Shown here piece after piece: positions 47,001 to 56,940 of a stretch of DNA of 64,000 nucleotides (its first letter is position 1; each line of letters opens with the position of its first letter). Below the pieces are notes generated by a model. That model was not told where the DNA came from, ran no database searches, and saw only the letters and a program-made list of their open reading frames with translations. The stretch lies in contig NC_057861.1 of assembly GCF_019393635.1 (NCBI RefSeq), forward strand, positions 543,254,211-543,318,210, given 5' to 3'. The stretch comes from Dromiciops gliroides (Eukaryota; Chordata; Mammalia; Microbiotheria; Microbiotheriidae). Position numbers and translations under genes: made by a program.

Positions 47001-50000
47001 TGACATCAGAACACTTTAATTTGGATTGCTCCAAACCATGTGCAATCAATAGAAGGTAAAAAATTTAATTTTTATTTTGAAAAATTTCTACTTAAACTGC
47101 CAAAGACTATGTCTACATATATGAATGTATAAAATAACATCTTTAATTTTAAAAAATAACCTATAACGCTGATTGGACCATACTATCTCTTTTGTTTTTG
47201 GTGCTGCTGTTTTTCTTTTTGGAGGTTTTTCCTTCTTGCTCTGATTCTTCTGGTATAACATGACTAATGCAGAAATATGTTTAATGTTATATATCAGATT
47301 ACCTGCTCTCTAGAGGAGGGGGGAGGGAGGGAGAAAAATTTGAAATTGGAAATCTTATTTAAACAAAGGTTGAAAACGTCAATTAATTAAAAAAAATAAC
47401 CCATACACAGAAGATATTCTTTTGATTTTCTTCTTAAAATAATGCAAAAATAATTCCCTATTAAACCTTAGCAGATTTACAACTTTGTTCTGCAAAGCCA
47501 TTTCATGCAATGAAGACTTACCTGGGGGGCCACTGGAGGATGGCATACAACTTCCTCAGGATCTTTTCTATTGTTATCTTGCTGCTGATGGAGAAGAGTT
47601 AGACCTGCAGCTATATCACTAGGCACGAGATCAGTGTCCTGAATAAACAGAATAAAAATGTTTTGCATAAAAATTGAAGGATAGGTCATTAAAATCCACT
47701 TGTAAATTACTATACATTTTAAAATTATATACCACTCGTCCTCCCCTAAGAAAAATCTACAACTCTCATGTCTGGCAAGTATAGAAAATATCCTAATTTT
47801 TAATTTAATAGCCAAGCGATTTAGCCGTCTTTGTAGCCATCTTGTCAAGTTTAATCTAAATGCAAACCCAAACAACATAAAAGAAGACTTTCTTTGGTAG
47901 AAATAGAGTCCAAGGTTAATTTCTATAAAATGAACTTTTCCTCATAAAGCATTGACAGCTATGTTAAAAAGCTTTCCTCCTTGTGTCAGATCGTGTCTGA
48001 GGATGACCTTTATCTTGAAGAAAAGACACAGATAATTCAAAATTCCCTAAATCACTTCTACACTCTAGGACCTCTAACAGCACAATTAATCTTACCCTAG
48101 TTTTCCTGATGCCCATCTCTCCCCACTTTGTCATAGCCTGTACAGCACCAAATTAATATTCTGAAAGCACCCCTTAATCATACACCCTCAATGGTTCCCC
48201 ATTGCCTAGTCTGAACTTCTAACATAACATTCAAAGCTCTCTGTAATATAAACTGACCATATATTTCCAGGCTTATCTCCTACTACTTGTCTACATAAAA
48301 CTTTCTGTTGCAGCCAAATAAGCAACATCATATAGCAGAATAAGAGAAATGGACTACAAATTCTAGAACAGAGAAGCATTCAAACTCTTGCAGCCTAAAT
48401 GGGAACCTTAATTTAAGAATATTGCTTAAGAAAATAATATTCTTTTCTCCAATTGATAAATGGTCAAAGAATATGATCAGACAGTTTTCAGAGGAAATCA
48501 GTTATCAACAATTTCATGAAAAAATATTCTAAATTACTAATAATTTGAGAAATGCAAATTAAAACTATGAGGTATCTACCTCACAGCTGTAAGATTGGCC
48601 AATATGACAAAAAAGGAAAAAGATAAATGCTGGAGGAGATGTGGAAAAATGGGACTAATGCACTGTTGGTAGAGTTATGAACTGGTCCAACCATTCAGGA
48701 GAACAATGTGGAACTATGGCCAAAGTGTTCAAAAACTGTGCATACCCTTTGACGCAGCAATACCACTACTAGGTCTGTATCCCAAAAAGATAAAAGGAAA
48801 AGGAAAAGGACCTACTTATACAAAAGTATTTAGGGGGAAAGCTAGGTGGTGCAGTAGATAAAGCACCAGCCCTGGATCAGGAGGACCTGAGTTCAAATTT
48901 GACCTCAGACACCTGACACTTACTAGCTATGTGGCCCTGGGCAAGCCACTTAACACCCATTGCCTCATAAAAAAAAAATACTTGCTGAATGAAATAACTG
49001 AAAGTGTACCCCCAAAAAAAGTATACAACTGGGGAATGGTTGAGTAAGTTGTACTATGTGGTTGTGATGGAATACTATTGTGCTATAAGAAATGAGAAAG
49101 GGGATGATTTCAGAAAAACCTGGAAGACTTGTGATTGTTGCAAAAAGAAGTGGGCAGAACCAGGAGACCATTATATATATATAGTAACAGCAGTATTGAA
49201 ACAATAATCAACTATAAAAGCTACTCTGATCAATACAATAGTCCCTGACCATTCCAAAGGACTCAAGATGAAAAACTACTCAGAAATGAAATGAAATTCT
49301 AAATGAAAAACTTTCAGAGAACTGATAAACTCTGAATGTAGATTAAAGCATTTTTTTCACTTTATTTATTTTTCCTGAAATATGGCTAATATGTAAATAT
49401 GTTCTGCATGACCACTGCATAATGGGTATCATATTGCTTTTCTTCTCAATAGGTGGGGGAGGCATTTGAGGGAAGGTGGGAGAGAGAGAATTTGGAACTC
49501 AAAAATATGAATGTTAGAAAAAAAAATTGAAAGAAAATAGATTCCTTTAGTCACTGCTTCTAAGGCTACTGCATGTGGTTAGGCTACAGGATAAACACTG
49601 AATCATCTAAACACAGTAGAATCATTATTACACATAAGAACCCTGTTTACTGGCAGCTGCTCTGTGATCTTTGGAGAAATTTCTCCCCTTCCTCCCCTTC
49701 CCCAATCAATACAAATGTATGTGAAGTGATATCTCCTTTATACTGACTATAGTAGCTAGGTTTTTCTCAGGGAAAAAAAAATATGCAAAATTATAAAAAG
49801 CAAGTTTGATGTGAAAAGAAAATAAATATGCCCAAATGTCTCACTAAATAGCTCTGGGAAAATTTACAATAACCTTATTCTCTACTACCACAGCCAACAC
49901 AAGCTTTTCTTTCAAAATATACTATTTTTCTTTCTTATCATATGATGTTAAAAAGTAAGCAGCACATGATTGTCTTTTACTGTCTTGGGACCCTAAGAAA

Positions 50001-52427
50001 GTCATTCTTCTCACAAAGAAATAGTTGAGTAGAGGATAAGAGTAAAAGAAACTTGTTTCTTGAATGAATGCATGTATGCAAATAAAGGATTAGATGCTTA
50101 GTTATTTGATCCCATACTCTTTCCATATGTTGTCATACTATAAAAAAATTTGGTCAAAACCTTATAGTTATATTGAATCAATAGTTGTTCCTGGTAAGAT
50201 AGCCTATTGCATAAAAGTGATAAAACTTGAAAACTGTGTATTATTGAAGTCAATCATTTCCTACAGTTCCTATATTAGGCTGAATGAAGTATTTCTCCCA
50301 AAAAGAAAGTATTATTCTCAAAGAGTTTTTTGGTATGAATAGAAAAATGGCTCATGTCACAGAGTTCAGCTCTTAATACAAGAAGTATTTAGTTAAACAG
50401 AAGAACAAATCAAATCCCTTCAAGCTTACTGAAAAGTAGGTTGAGAAAAGCTCTGCCGTACTGGAAAAAGCAACTCGAGTGTGGTCATCTTTTCCAATGC
50501 AACAGCACATTAACTTGATTCTGGTTTCCCACACACTTCTTGCTGCTGTCTTGAGGCCATTGAACAGTTGGCTTGAATCGTTAGTATCCAGGTGATCTGT
50601 ACCGGAAGCAGAATAAGGAGACATTTTCCCCCCAAGTGGATCAAAGACAATAATAATGGTAACCACAGTTGAAGCGATGATTATCCAACTGCAAAACAGA
50701 AAGGAAAAAGCTTGGTGACCATGAGTCCTACATTCAAATAAAGAAACCTATCACTTTTGCTCCTAGCAGTAAATACTTCAAACTTGATTTATACACATGG
50801 TGACTCCAACTGCAAAGATTAATCTTTAATAAGATATATTTTCTAGAAACTGTGGTGAAGCAAGCAAGTAATTACATTGAAAAAATCAGTACTGCATTAA
50901 CCAGAACCAAATTTAAAACAAAAGCTAAGATAAGTAAAAGCAAACAAAAAAATTCCAGACAGAAACCAAGTGCTAATGGACAAAGCAATGGATTAAGCAT
51001 GTACACAATTTTAGGATTGTTCTCGGTTCTAATTCCACTACTGACTCTCTGTATGCCCTAGGTTAAGTCACCTTACAAAGAAATAAGGCATAGAACAGTC
51101 AAGTAGAGAGACTAACCTGGTATCTCATAAGATATCTTGAAAATACAGAAGGTACTGAGTATAATTTACTTTGATCACTTCAGAAGGTAACAGTACAATA
51201 CGTCTTACTACTAACTAGCTATGGAATGCTGGACTTTTTTTCAAAATCTTTTTATTTTTGGGGGGGGAGGGGCGGGGCAGGAAAAGGGGAAGAGGGAAGC
51301 TGGGTCTCCTTATTTTGCCTAGGATGGAAATGCAGTGGCCATTCAAGGGGGTGATATTAATACTGATCAGCATGTAAACTTTAACCTGCTTTATTTTTCC
51401 TATTTCAGCTGATTTGCCCTTTAGATAGTTTAATGACTCTCTTTTCTTGGGGGGCTTTCTCTACATATCACTGTAGGACTTAGTAGACACCTGATTGCCT
51501 TTAGCCTTCTTGGATCTCAGGATTTCCCAATTCAGGAAGTTCAACAGCCTCAGCCTCCTCCAGTAGTCACCATGCCCAGAACATTTTTTGAAATCTTTAA
51601 AACAACAATGATGGGGCTGCTAGGTGGCGCAGTGGATAGAGCACTGGCCCTGGATTTAGGAGGACCTGAGTTCAAATCCAGCCTCAGACGCTTAACACTT
51701 ACTAGCTCTGTGACCCTGGGCAAGTCACTTAACTCCAATTGCCTCACTAAATAAAAAAAAAAAATGATATTAAACCAGCTAATCTTGAAGTTACTCCCAG
51801 AAATACACTTCTACTGAATATTAATTCTAATATAGCCCAGTGCTATTTCTAAGCCATTATACTCAATTATATGACAGTTTTTTGTCTTCTACCTTAGCGT
51901 ATCTGCCTTTACTATATAATTGCTCTGTTTTCCCCCCTTCTTACAAGAGAAAAGAAGGCATACAAATCAAGGTATAAGGGAACAAAAAAAAACCAGTGAA
52001 AACAAGCAAGCAGGAGGACAAAGTATATTAATAAATGGAAAATGGCCTGCATATGCTACATCCAAACACATGAACCTTTTAAAACCAAGTAATTCTTTGT
52101 GAACTCTATAATTTACTAAAGTTCCTATTTCTAGCTGTGATTTAACAAAATCTCAGCACTAAATGCCTATATTAACCAGGAAGGCTCATTTACCCAAGTT
52201 TCAAATATGTTTCTTCCAGAAAGAAACAAAAATAGAAGATCAAGGACCTCACCTGACAATGACTGTTGCAATTATGGCATTCACAACTGTCTTATCACAG
52301 TGAACACCACTGTCTGCTATCCATGCTACCCCCAGAGAAGCCCAGACCATCTCTGGCAAAAACAGTGCTAGACGAATATAAACCAGCTTGGACATAGATT
52401 TCCGTGGTCCAGGATTACAAATGGTTC
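34890..52427 (-). CDS. DAGLB: DAGLB diacylglycerol lipase beta, 13 C-terminal exons
   Basis: Membrane serine hydrolase that cleaves sn-1 acyl chains from diacylglycerol to give 2-arachidonoylglycerol. Coding exons in transcript order: 52427-52253, 50688-50430, 47638-47522, 44838-44711, 42971-42845, 41008-40925, 40294-40217, 37784-37704, 37555-37428, 36409-36341, 36241-36169, 35623-35373 and 35088-34890 (TGA stop). Each junction has AG and GT and the phases join without a break, giving about 589 codons, as expected for human DAGLB from about residue 83. Seen: two hydrophobic segments ([12 protein letters not shown] and [15 protein letters not shown]), a Cys cluster CCCIGKDD, the nucleophile motif [15 protein letters not shown] with the likely catalytic Asp, and the C-terminal end CPAQG. 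The exons for the N-terminus and the first membrane segments were not found and should lie right of 64,000. The gene converges on RAC1. Confidence 0.96.
35373..35623 (-). CDS. DAGLB: DAGLB exon with WYELFGG
   Basis: 251 bp between ATAATCCAG and GTGAGT. Encodes [20 protein letters not shown], then [12 protein letters not shown] and YPPGRIIHL. Its middle (about [20 protein letters not shown]) is the least conserved part, a likely disordered regulatory loop. Confidence 0.95.
36169..36241 (-). CDS. DAGLB: DAGLB exon ([12 protein letters not shown])
   Basis: 73 bp between CCTAACAG and GTAATT. Encodes [20 protein letters not shown] and NKPK. Confidence 0.95.
36341..36409 (-). CDS. DAGLB: DAGLB exon with catalytic Asp region
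   Basis: 69 bp between TTTTTTTAAAG and GTAAGG. Encodes [20 protein letters not shown] and IP; the D of LGKDVIP is the likely catalytic aspartate by family knowledge. Confidence 0.94.
36783..36932 (-). mobile_element. WSINE1-like SINE
   Basis: Reverse-strand full copy, TTAACAC/CCAATTGCCTCAC subtype. Confidence 0.91.
37150..37308 (-). mobile_element. WSINE1-like SINE, older subtype
   Basis: Reverse-strand copy with GGAAATGAGGGTTAAATGAC, that is the CCCTCATT end, and a G-run where the C-rich linker lies. Confidence 0.9.
37428..37555 (-). CDS. DAGLB: DAGLB exon with GHSLG nucleophile
   Basis: 128 bp between TGTCTGTAG and GTAATT. Encodes [20 protein letters not shown], then [16 protein letters not shown]. 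The serine of GHSLG is the lipase nucleophile. A T-run (37562-37580 on plus as A-run) forms part of the acceptor tract. Confidence 0.96.
37704..37784 (-). CDS. DAGLB: DAGLB exon ([13 protein letters not shown])
   Basis: 81 bp between AATTTCTAG and GTGAGG. Encodes [20 protein letters not shown] and QAFSIAP, in phase 0 at both ends. Confidence 0.96.
38429..38760 (+). mobile_element. L1 3' end, diverged
   Basis: CACCTCTGTGGCAAAGAGCT, CATCAAGTGGGGAATGGCAG, and further GGAATGGAGGTACACTTTCT follow the order of the other L1 3' ends. Lies in a DAGLB intron, opposite to the gene. Confidence 0.65.
38761..39348. other. DAGLB intron, nothing firm
   Basis: Continuation of decayed repeat DNA and AT-rich intron; no exon. 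Confidence 0.4.
39349..39507 (+). mobile_element. WSINE1-like SINE with perfect TSD
   Basis: Forward copy with a small internal deletion (GGCCCTGTCAGG). 16-bp perfect duplication ACAAATTTCAGCATCA at 39333-39348 and 39508-39523. Confidence 0.94.
39524..40216. other. DAGLB intron, nothing recognised
   Basis: AT-rich; no exon or repeat family seen. Confidence 0.45.
40217..40294 (-). CDS. DAGLB: DAGLB exon ([11 protein letters not shown])
   Basis: 78 bp between TTTTCTCTACAG and GTATAT. Encodes [20 protein letters not shown] and DCFAHK. Confidence 0.95.
40925..41008 (-). CDS. DAGLB: DAGLB exon ([15 protein letters not shown])
   Basis: 84 bp between GCCCCTCAG and GTAATA. Encodes [20 protein letters not shown] and VRGTMSLQ, a core beta strand of the lipase fold (VVVAVRGT in human). 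Confidence 0.96.
41070..42485 (-). mobile_element. L2/CR1-clade LINE relic, reverse
   Basis: The minus strand encodes pieces of an L2/CR1 reverse transcriptase, for example [20 protein letters not shown] and [20 protein letters not shown] at 41880-42060. The 3' end complement starts near 41076 (CCATTAAGCATTTATTC). Decayed with several breaks; split by a SINE at 41630-41779. Confidence 0.75.
41630..41779 (+). mobile_element. WSINE1-like SINE with perfect TSD
   Basis: Forward copy, 15-bp perfect duplication AAGAAGGAATTAAAG at 41615-41629 and 41780-41794. Confidence 0.94.
42496..42610 (-). repeat. MIR-like SINE relic
   Basis: GGATCATAAATGTAGAACTG, GATCATCTAGTACAACCACT, AAGATGAGGAAACAAGGCCA: reverse MIR-type piece next to the L2 relic. 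Confidence 0.55.
42845..42971 (-). CDS. DAGLB: DAGLB exon ([16 protein letters not shown])
   Basis: 127 bp between TTTTCTTAG and GTAGGC. Encodes [40 protein letters not shown] and DK. Confidence 0.96.
43155..43299 (+). mobile_element. WSINE1-like SINE with TSD
   Basis: Forward full copy; AAAAGGTGAA before 43155 recurs after the A-tail. Confidence 0.92.
43912..44104. mobile_element. hAT-like element with inverted ends
   Basis: Left TGGGACTTCTTAAACTTCTT and right CACAGTTTAAGAAGCTTTGG are inverted complements. Interior has TTGTGACCCC/GGGGTTGTGACC arms and an (AT)n near 43991-44009. Small Charlie/MER type. Confidence 0.65.
44474..44700 (+). mobile_element. Mar1-like SINE, long form
   Basis: Head GGGGGCAGCTAGATAAACCA and the shared core, then a longer 3' part absent from the short copies: AAAATGAGCTGGAAAAGGAA, CAAACCACTCCAGTATCTTT, GATACAACAACAATGACAAA. 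Lies just upstream on plus of DAGLB exon 44711-44838. Confidence 0.85.
44711..44838 (-). CDS. DAGLB: DAGLB exon ([19 protein letters not shown])
   Basis: 128 bp between CCCGTCTAG and GTAGGT. Encodes [40 protein letters not shown] and GD. Confidence 0.96.
45355..45510 (-). mobile_element. CORE-SINE copy, diverged
   Basis: AAGTTGCCCAGGGTCACACA, TGAAGTCATATTTGAACTCA, TTCTCTATCCACTTTACTAC: reverse-strand, older than the other copies. Confidence 0.7.
45673..45825 (+). mobile_element. WSINE1-like SINE, older subtype
   Basis: Forward copy with GACACTTGACACTT and GCTCATTGCCCTGC; ATCAT at both edges. Confidence 0.88.
45984..46148 (+). mobile_element. WSINE1-like SINE with perfect TSD
   Basis: Forward full copy with a mixed A/G tail; 14-bp perfect duplication GAAAAAAACACCTT at 45970-45983 and 46149-46162. 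Confidence 0.94.
46163..46285 (-). repeat. MIR-like SINE relic
   Basis: AACCATCTAGTCTAGCCCCT, ATTAGAAAGCAGGTCAAACA, GAACCCTGGCCCTCTTA: reverse MIR-type, target of the SINE to its left. Confidence 0.5.
46286..47160. other. DAGLB intron, nothing recognised
   Basis: No exon and no repeat family identified. Confidence 0.45.
47165..47400 (+). mobile_element. L1 3' end, short truncated copy
   Basis: ACGCTGATTGGACCATACTA, then TTGCTCTGATTCTTCTGGTA, GGGGGGAGGGAGGGAGAAAA and an A-rich tail. Very similar to 33281-33511. Confidence 0.82.
47522..47638 (-). CDS. DAGLB: DAGLB exon ([13 protein letters not shown])
   Basis: 117 bp between TTTATTCAG and GTAAGT. Encodes [20 protein letters not shown] and [19 protein letters not shown], the start of the cytosolic catalytic region. 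Confidence 0.96.
48451..49527 (+). mobile_element. L1 3' end, longest copy
   Basis: Contains the L1-type stretch TGGAGGAGATGTGGAAAAAT, CACTGTTGGTAGAGTTATGA, GCAATACCACTACTAGGTCT, then GGGGAATGGTTGAGTAAGTT, GAAATGAGAAAGGGGATGAT and GGTGGGAGAGAGAGAATTTG with an A-tail. A SINE splits it at 48834-48979. Lies in a DAGLB intron on the opposite strand. Confidence 0.82.
48834..48979 (+). mobile_element. WSINE1-like SINE in L1
   Basis: Forward copy with GGGGGAAAGCTAGGTGGTGC head and AACACCCATTGCCTCAT end; no clear duplication at its edges. Confidence 0.88.
49545..50429. other. DAGLB intron, nothing recognised
   Basis: AT-rich intron; the frame at 50094-50342 has no recognisable protein. Confidence 0.45.
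50430..50688 (-). CDS. DAGLB: DAGLB exon with last membrane segment
   Basis: 259 bp between GTTTTGCAG and GTAAGC. Encodes the membrane segment [20 protein letters not shown], then [40 protein letters not shown] and AELFSTYFS. The CCC triplet next to the membrane could be palmitoylated (inference). Confidence 0.97.
50689..51610. other. DAGLB intron, G-rich tract
   Basis: No exon. 51258-51300 is an unusual G-run tract (GGGGGGGAGGGGCGGGGC). 51300-51570 has sequence reminiscent of a decayed transcript-derived repeat (CTCAGCCTCCTCCAGTAG), not identified. Confidence 0.4.
51612..51760 (+). mobile_element. WSINE1-like SINE
   Basis: Forward full copy; AATGAT at both edges. Confidence 0.91.
51761..52252. 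other. DAGLB intron, nothing recognised
   Basis: AT-rich; no exon or repeat family. Confidence 0.45.
52253..52427 (-). CDS. DAGLB: DAGLB exon ([15 protein letters not shown])
   Basis: 175 bp between CTCTATTTCAG and GTGAGG. Encodes [57 protein letters not shown] and part of S. Contains the hydrophobic third and the start of the fourth membrane segment. This is the most 5' exon I can find; it begins with the last two bases of the G codon. Confidence 0.96.
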
Positions 52428-52510
52428 CTGAAATAGAGAGAATGTTTAAATAATTAACTCGATCAACTCCAAAAGAGACCACTTAAAATATTTTATACAT
52501 GTTATTATGT

Positions 52511-52517
52511 GTGTGTG

Positions 52518-52555
<38 letters not shown>

Positions 52556-52692
52556 ACCTATATCAGATTACCTGCTGTCCAGGGGAGGGGGGAGGGAGGG
52601 AGAAAAATCTGAAATTGGAAAGCTTGTATAAACAAAAGTTGATAACTATCTTTACATGTAACGGGGAAAAAAATACTTTATTAATTTAAAAA
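52511..52692 (+). mobile_element. L1 3' tail with (AC)n
   Basis: (AC)n at 52519-52550, then CTATATCAGATTACCTGCTG, GGGGGGAGGGAGGGAGAAAA, CTTTACATGTAACGGGGAAA and tail. Confidence 0.8.
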
Positions 52693-52904
52693 AATATATT
52701 TTATACAAATGTAAACATATAAATACATATCAGCATATACAACAACTAATTTAGAAAAGATAATCCCTGGCTATCAATATTTGCATACCAGTAATAGATA
52801 AATGAGTAAGTGATGTGTACCAAATGGTTGCAAAAAAAAAAAAAATCCTTAGAAGCTAGAGACATCCAGTACACTTGTTCTATATTTTTAAAAGTGCCTC
52901 TGGG

Positions 52905-53062
52905 GGCAGCTAGGTGGTGCAGTGGATAGAGCAACGGCCCTGGAGTCAGGAGGACCTGAGTTCAAATCCAGCCTCAGACACTTAACACTTACTAGCTATG
53001 TGACCCTGGGCAAGTCACTTAACCCCAATTGCCTCACTGAAAAAAAAAAAAAATTAAATTTA
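52905..53062 (+). mobile_element. WSINE1-like SINE with TSD
   Basis: Forward full copy; 15-bp perfect duplication AAAAGTGCCTCTGGG at 52890-52904 and 53063-53077. Confidence 0.94.
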
Positions 53063-53289
53063 AAAAGTGCCTCTGGGTCAAAATCACCAGGAAAGAGGAA
53101 TCCCTTGCAGTCACACAGTTCTCAATATCAACAAATGTGATCCTCATCTTCTAGCCAGTTTCTAAAACTGTCCAACATTTTACTCATAAGCCTTACCTGT
53201 CCTCTTTTTATAAAACAATTCAATTATTAATTACATTAGTGGTCTACAGAACTTTGTTTTTATATATACCAACACAAACAGTTTGGGAA

Positions 53290-55255
53290 ATTTTTATAAT
53301 ACTCATCCATTCATCACCTTTACTCCTACACATATGATGCCAACTGGATCCACTACAACTTTGTTACACAACCTCAACTGGTCCCTCATTACTGCTAGAC
53401 AGTTATACTGCACCTTACTTATCATTATCCTGCTCTCCACAGTGGCTTTTTCAAACCTTTTCATCCCTCCTCAAATCTTCCCTTCCCCCCACTCTCTCAA
53501 CAGAGAACCTTGCCTCAATGTTTTACAGAAAAAATAATGAGTTTGTTCACTGTGACTCCCTCTTCTTCCCTCTTCCCTATCTCTTATTATTCTGGTGCCT
53601 TCTGCCATTCTCCTCCTTCAACCCTGTATCACATGATGAGGTGGCCTAACCACTCTACTTGTTCAAATGATTCAATTACATCCCATCTCCTCCAAGAGAC
53701 TGCCCCCTCTGTCATTCCCACTCTTTTACTTATTTTCAGTCTCTCTCTACTGGCTCATTCCCTACTACAAACAAGCTTATGCCTTCCCTATCCTGGGGAG
53801 AAAAAAAAAACCCTCACTCTTCCATCCCCACTTAATTCGTCTTATATCTCTTTTGCCCTTTGTAGCTAAATTCCTTAAAAAGGCTGTTTACAAAGGCTGC
53901 CTCCACTTTCTCTCATTTTCTTCTTAACCCCTTACAATATGGCTTCTAACCTTATCATTTCACCAAAACTACTCTCTCCAAAGTTACTAATGGTCTCTTA
54001 GTTGCCAAATCCAATGGCCTCCTGTCAATCCTCAATCTCTTTGACCTCTCTGCAGCCTCTGATACTTGCTTATTCTTTCTGCTTTGATATTCTTCTCTCC
54101 TGGCTTTCCTACCTATCTTCTCCTCTGTTGCCTTTGTTGGATCCTTTTCCAAATCACACTCTCTAAATGTGGGTGTCCCTCAGGGTTATGTCCTGGGTCC
54201 TCTTTTCTTCTCCCTCTATACTACTTCAGTCAGTGATCCCATCAGCTCTCATGGATTTAATTGCCATCTCAATACTGATAAGTCTCAAATCTACCTTTCC
54301 TTCCCCAATCTCCCTGCTGACTTCTAATCCTGCATCTCCAACTGCATTTCAGACATCTCTAACTGGATGTCCAGTTAAAATTAACAGAACTCATTATCTT
54401 CCCTGTAAAACCTCTCTGCCTCCTACGTTCCCTATTAGCATGGAGAACAATGTCATCCCTCCAGTCCCTCAGGCTCACAAACTAGGAATCATCCTGTATT
54501 CCTCCATATCTCTCTCGAACCCTGTCCCCCCACCCGTCCCCATCCAATCTGTTGTCAAGCTCTGTTGATTTCACCTTTGCAGTAACTCTTGAATATGCCC
54601 CCTTCTCTCCTGACACCGACACCCCTCTTGTATAGGCCTATAATACGTCATGCCTTGATTATTGCAGTAGTCTCCTAGTGGCCTCAAGTCTCTCTCTGCT
54701 CCAATGCATCCTTCATTCAGTCCCTAAAGTAGTTTTCCTAAAACTCAGGTCAGATCATGTCACCTCCCTACTCAATAAACTCTAGTAGCTTTCTATGACC
54801 TTCAGGCGCAATTACAAAATGTTCTGTTTGGCATTCAAAACCCTTCCATAAGTAGCCCCCTCCTACCTTTCAGTCTTCTTCTTTACTTCCCAACATATAC
54901 TCTTCAATCCAATGACATTGGCCTCTTGGCTGTACCACAAACAGAACATTCCATCTCCCAAATCCAAGCGTTCTCTCCTCCCCCAACCCTTGAATGCTCT
55001 CCCTACTTCAATTCAATTACTATCCTCCCTGGCTTGCTTTAAGTCCCAACTAAAATTTCACCTTCTAGATAGTGCCTTCATTCTATTAATTATCCTTTAT
55101 ACAGCTTGCTTGGTATATATTTGTTTGTATGCTGCCTCTCTGTAAGCTTCTTCAGGGGACAACATTGTATTTTGCCTCTTTTTGCATCCCCAGCACTTAG
55201 CACAGTGCCTGGTACATAAAGATGCTTAATAAATTATTGATTGACCATCCAAATG
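53290..55255 (+). mobile_element. L2/CR1-clade LINE relic, about 2 kb
   Basis: Long decayed copy. In broken frames it shows reverse-transcriptase landmarks: [69 protein letters not shown] and CLDYCSSLLVASSLSLLQCI. It ends with the family's 3' signature GCACTTAGCACAGTGCCTGG, TGCTTAATAAATTATTGATT. Many breaks; not functional. Confidence 0.85.
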
Positions 55256-55375
55256 AAATAAATATGCCAAATAATGTAAGTTTAAAGGAAACAAAGTTTA
55301 AGTACCTAAAATACAAAGAATTATTTGACAGAATTGAAAATATTTTCCTAATTAACTATACTACATTTTCTTTTA

Positions 55376-55536
55376 TTTTGTTTTTGTTTGTTTTTTGCAA
55401 GGCAATGAGGGTTAAGTGACTTGCCCAGGGTCACACGGCTGGTTAAGTGTCAAGTGTCTGAGGCTAGATTTGAACTCAGGTCCTCCTGAATCCAAGGCCA
55501 ATGCTTTATCCACTGTGCCACCTAGTTTAGTTGCCC
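55376..55536 (-). mobile_element. WSINE1-like SINE with perfect TSD
   Basis: Reverse-strand copy, older CCTCATTG subtype, yet with a 15-bp perfect duplication CTACATTTTCTTTTA at 55361-55375 and 55537-55551. Its head shows a small duplication (CTAGTTTAGTTGCCCC). Confidence 0.93.
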
Positions 55537-55654
55537 CTACATTTTCTTTTAAAAGTTAGATCACTTTACAGTTATATTTCAAATTTCGCTGCTCCCTTAA
55601 CTTCAATATCACTGTTCTCTTCCTAGTTCTCCCTCTACATGCTATTAGTATACC

Positions 55655-55791
55655 AGGGATAATGAATTAAGATCAACAGGAACCCTAAAAGTCATCTAAT
55701 CCAACTCCCTCATTTTACAGGTGAAGACACTAAGAAGGATTAAATGAGTTGTTCAAGGTTACACAAGTAGTAAACAGCAGAACCAGCATTT
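55655..55791 (-). repeat. MIR-like SINE relic
   Basis: AAAAGTCATCTAATCCAACT, CATTTTACAGGTGAAGACAC, GTTCAAGGTTACACAAGTAG. Confidence 0.6.
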
Positions 55792-55805
55792 GAAATGATT
55801 TTTCC

Positions 55806-55965
55806 CGGGCAGCTAGGTAGCTCAGTGGATAAAGCACCAGCCCTGGATTCAGGAGTACCTGAGTTCAAATCTGGCCTCAGACACTTGACACTTACTAGCT
55901 GTGTGACCCTGGGCAAGTCACTTAACCCCCATTGTCCCACAAAAAAACAAAACAAAACAAAACAA
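55806..55965 (+). mobile_element. WSINE1-like SINE with TSD
   Basis: Forward copy, older subtype; GAAATGATTTTTCC (55792-55805) and GAAATTATTTTTCC (55966-55979). Confidence 0.92.
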
Positions 55966-55979
55966 GAAATTATTTTTCC

Positions 55980-56398
55980 TGACTCCAAATTTTTATACAT
56001 ACAAACACTATATATACATATATATTTCATGTATATGCATATATAGAGATACACAATAACACTATATACCACAATGTTAAAAATGGGGAAAAAAAAGCCT
56101 AGATAAGTTCATAATAAGTTATTAAAAGTAAGTTAGGCATAATGAGGGTACATCTTTTTTGAGGATAACGTTATGGAAGGCAAAGACCTTAATATTCCTT
56201 AATATGAGAAACAGCAGGTTGCATGAACCAATGACTTGACAATATACCATTTCTTATGTGATATTGTAATCATAACATTGTTTAAGTAAAAAACACTAAA
56301 AGTCAACTTGTTGAAACACTGAAGGAAGTAATATTTAGAAATCTAAATTTGACTTGAGAGTCCCTTTTGGGTGTGTTGTGGTTAAGCAAAACTGTAAT
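55980..56398. other. unrecognised AT-rich spacer
   Basis: (TA)-rich tract 56009-56045; no gene or named repeat. Confidence 0.45.
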
Positions 56399-56564
56399 GC
56401 ACAGGACTGCTCAGCATAGCATACATACCCTCATCAGAAAAGTTGCTCAATGAGCAAAGCAGAACTGAAGTAGCTCAAAAGAAATGCAAGGTATGCAAAT
56501 TTAGAGAATCCAAACCAAATGTTCACATGGACTATTTGTGCCCTACCTGTGGTAGAGTATTCCA
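56399..56564 (+). repeat. 166-bp near-identical repeat, copy 1
   Basis: Matches 60889-61054 with three mismatches and no gap (about 98%). Encodes a fragment EVAQKKCKVCKFRESKPNVH and MDYLCPTCGRVF, the zinc-binding C-terminal tail of a non-LTR retroelement. Both ends are abrupt. Confidence 0.9.
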
Positions 56565-56940
56565 CCAAGTAACATTCCACCAAGCCATCTGGCCCCAACC
56601 AAACTTTAGAGATGTTTCATATTATTACCCTAACACTCTCTACTTTCCATGGCCTACTAGTTGTTTCCAAGACTGGGCATTCTTGCTTCTGTGGCTTTAC
56701 AAAGACTGTCCCCCATGCTTGCGATGTACTCCCTACTCACCTCTACTTCTTATAATACACAGCTTCCATCAAGGTTCAGTTCCAGTACCACTTTCTATGA
56801 GAAGCTTTTCCTGCTCCTTTCTTAAATTATTTTGTATTTGCTTATCCACTTATATGCTGTATCCTGGAAGCTCTCTAATGACAGGTCCTTTTTTCTCTTT
56901 ATCTCCAGCACCTAGAATAATGGACTTGCACTTGTAGTGA
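56565..56940 (+). mobile_element. L2-type LINE 3' fragment
   Basis: TTCAGTTCCAGTACCACTTT, GAGAAGCTTTTCCTGCTCCT and TCCAGCACCTAGAATAATGG match the 3' part of the L2-type copies at 31745 and 53290. Begins with a 12-bp tandem, CATTCCACCAAG twice. Confidence 0.6.

Noticed and set aside
48965-49207. Overlapping frames on both strands near 49 kb
   Set aside because: They are translations of an L1 3' end.
56443-56937. 164-codon open frame with a Cys-rich zinc-like motif
   Set aside because: Its start lies in a retroelement slice and its end in an L2-type 3' fragment; a chance join of two relics, no gene.
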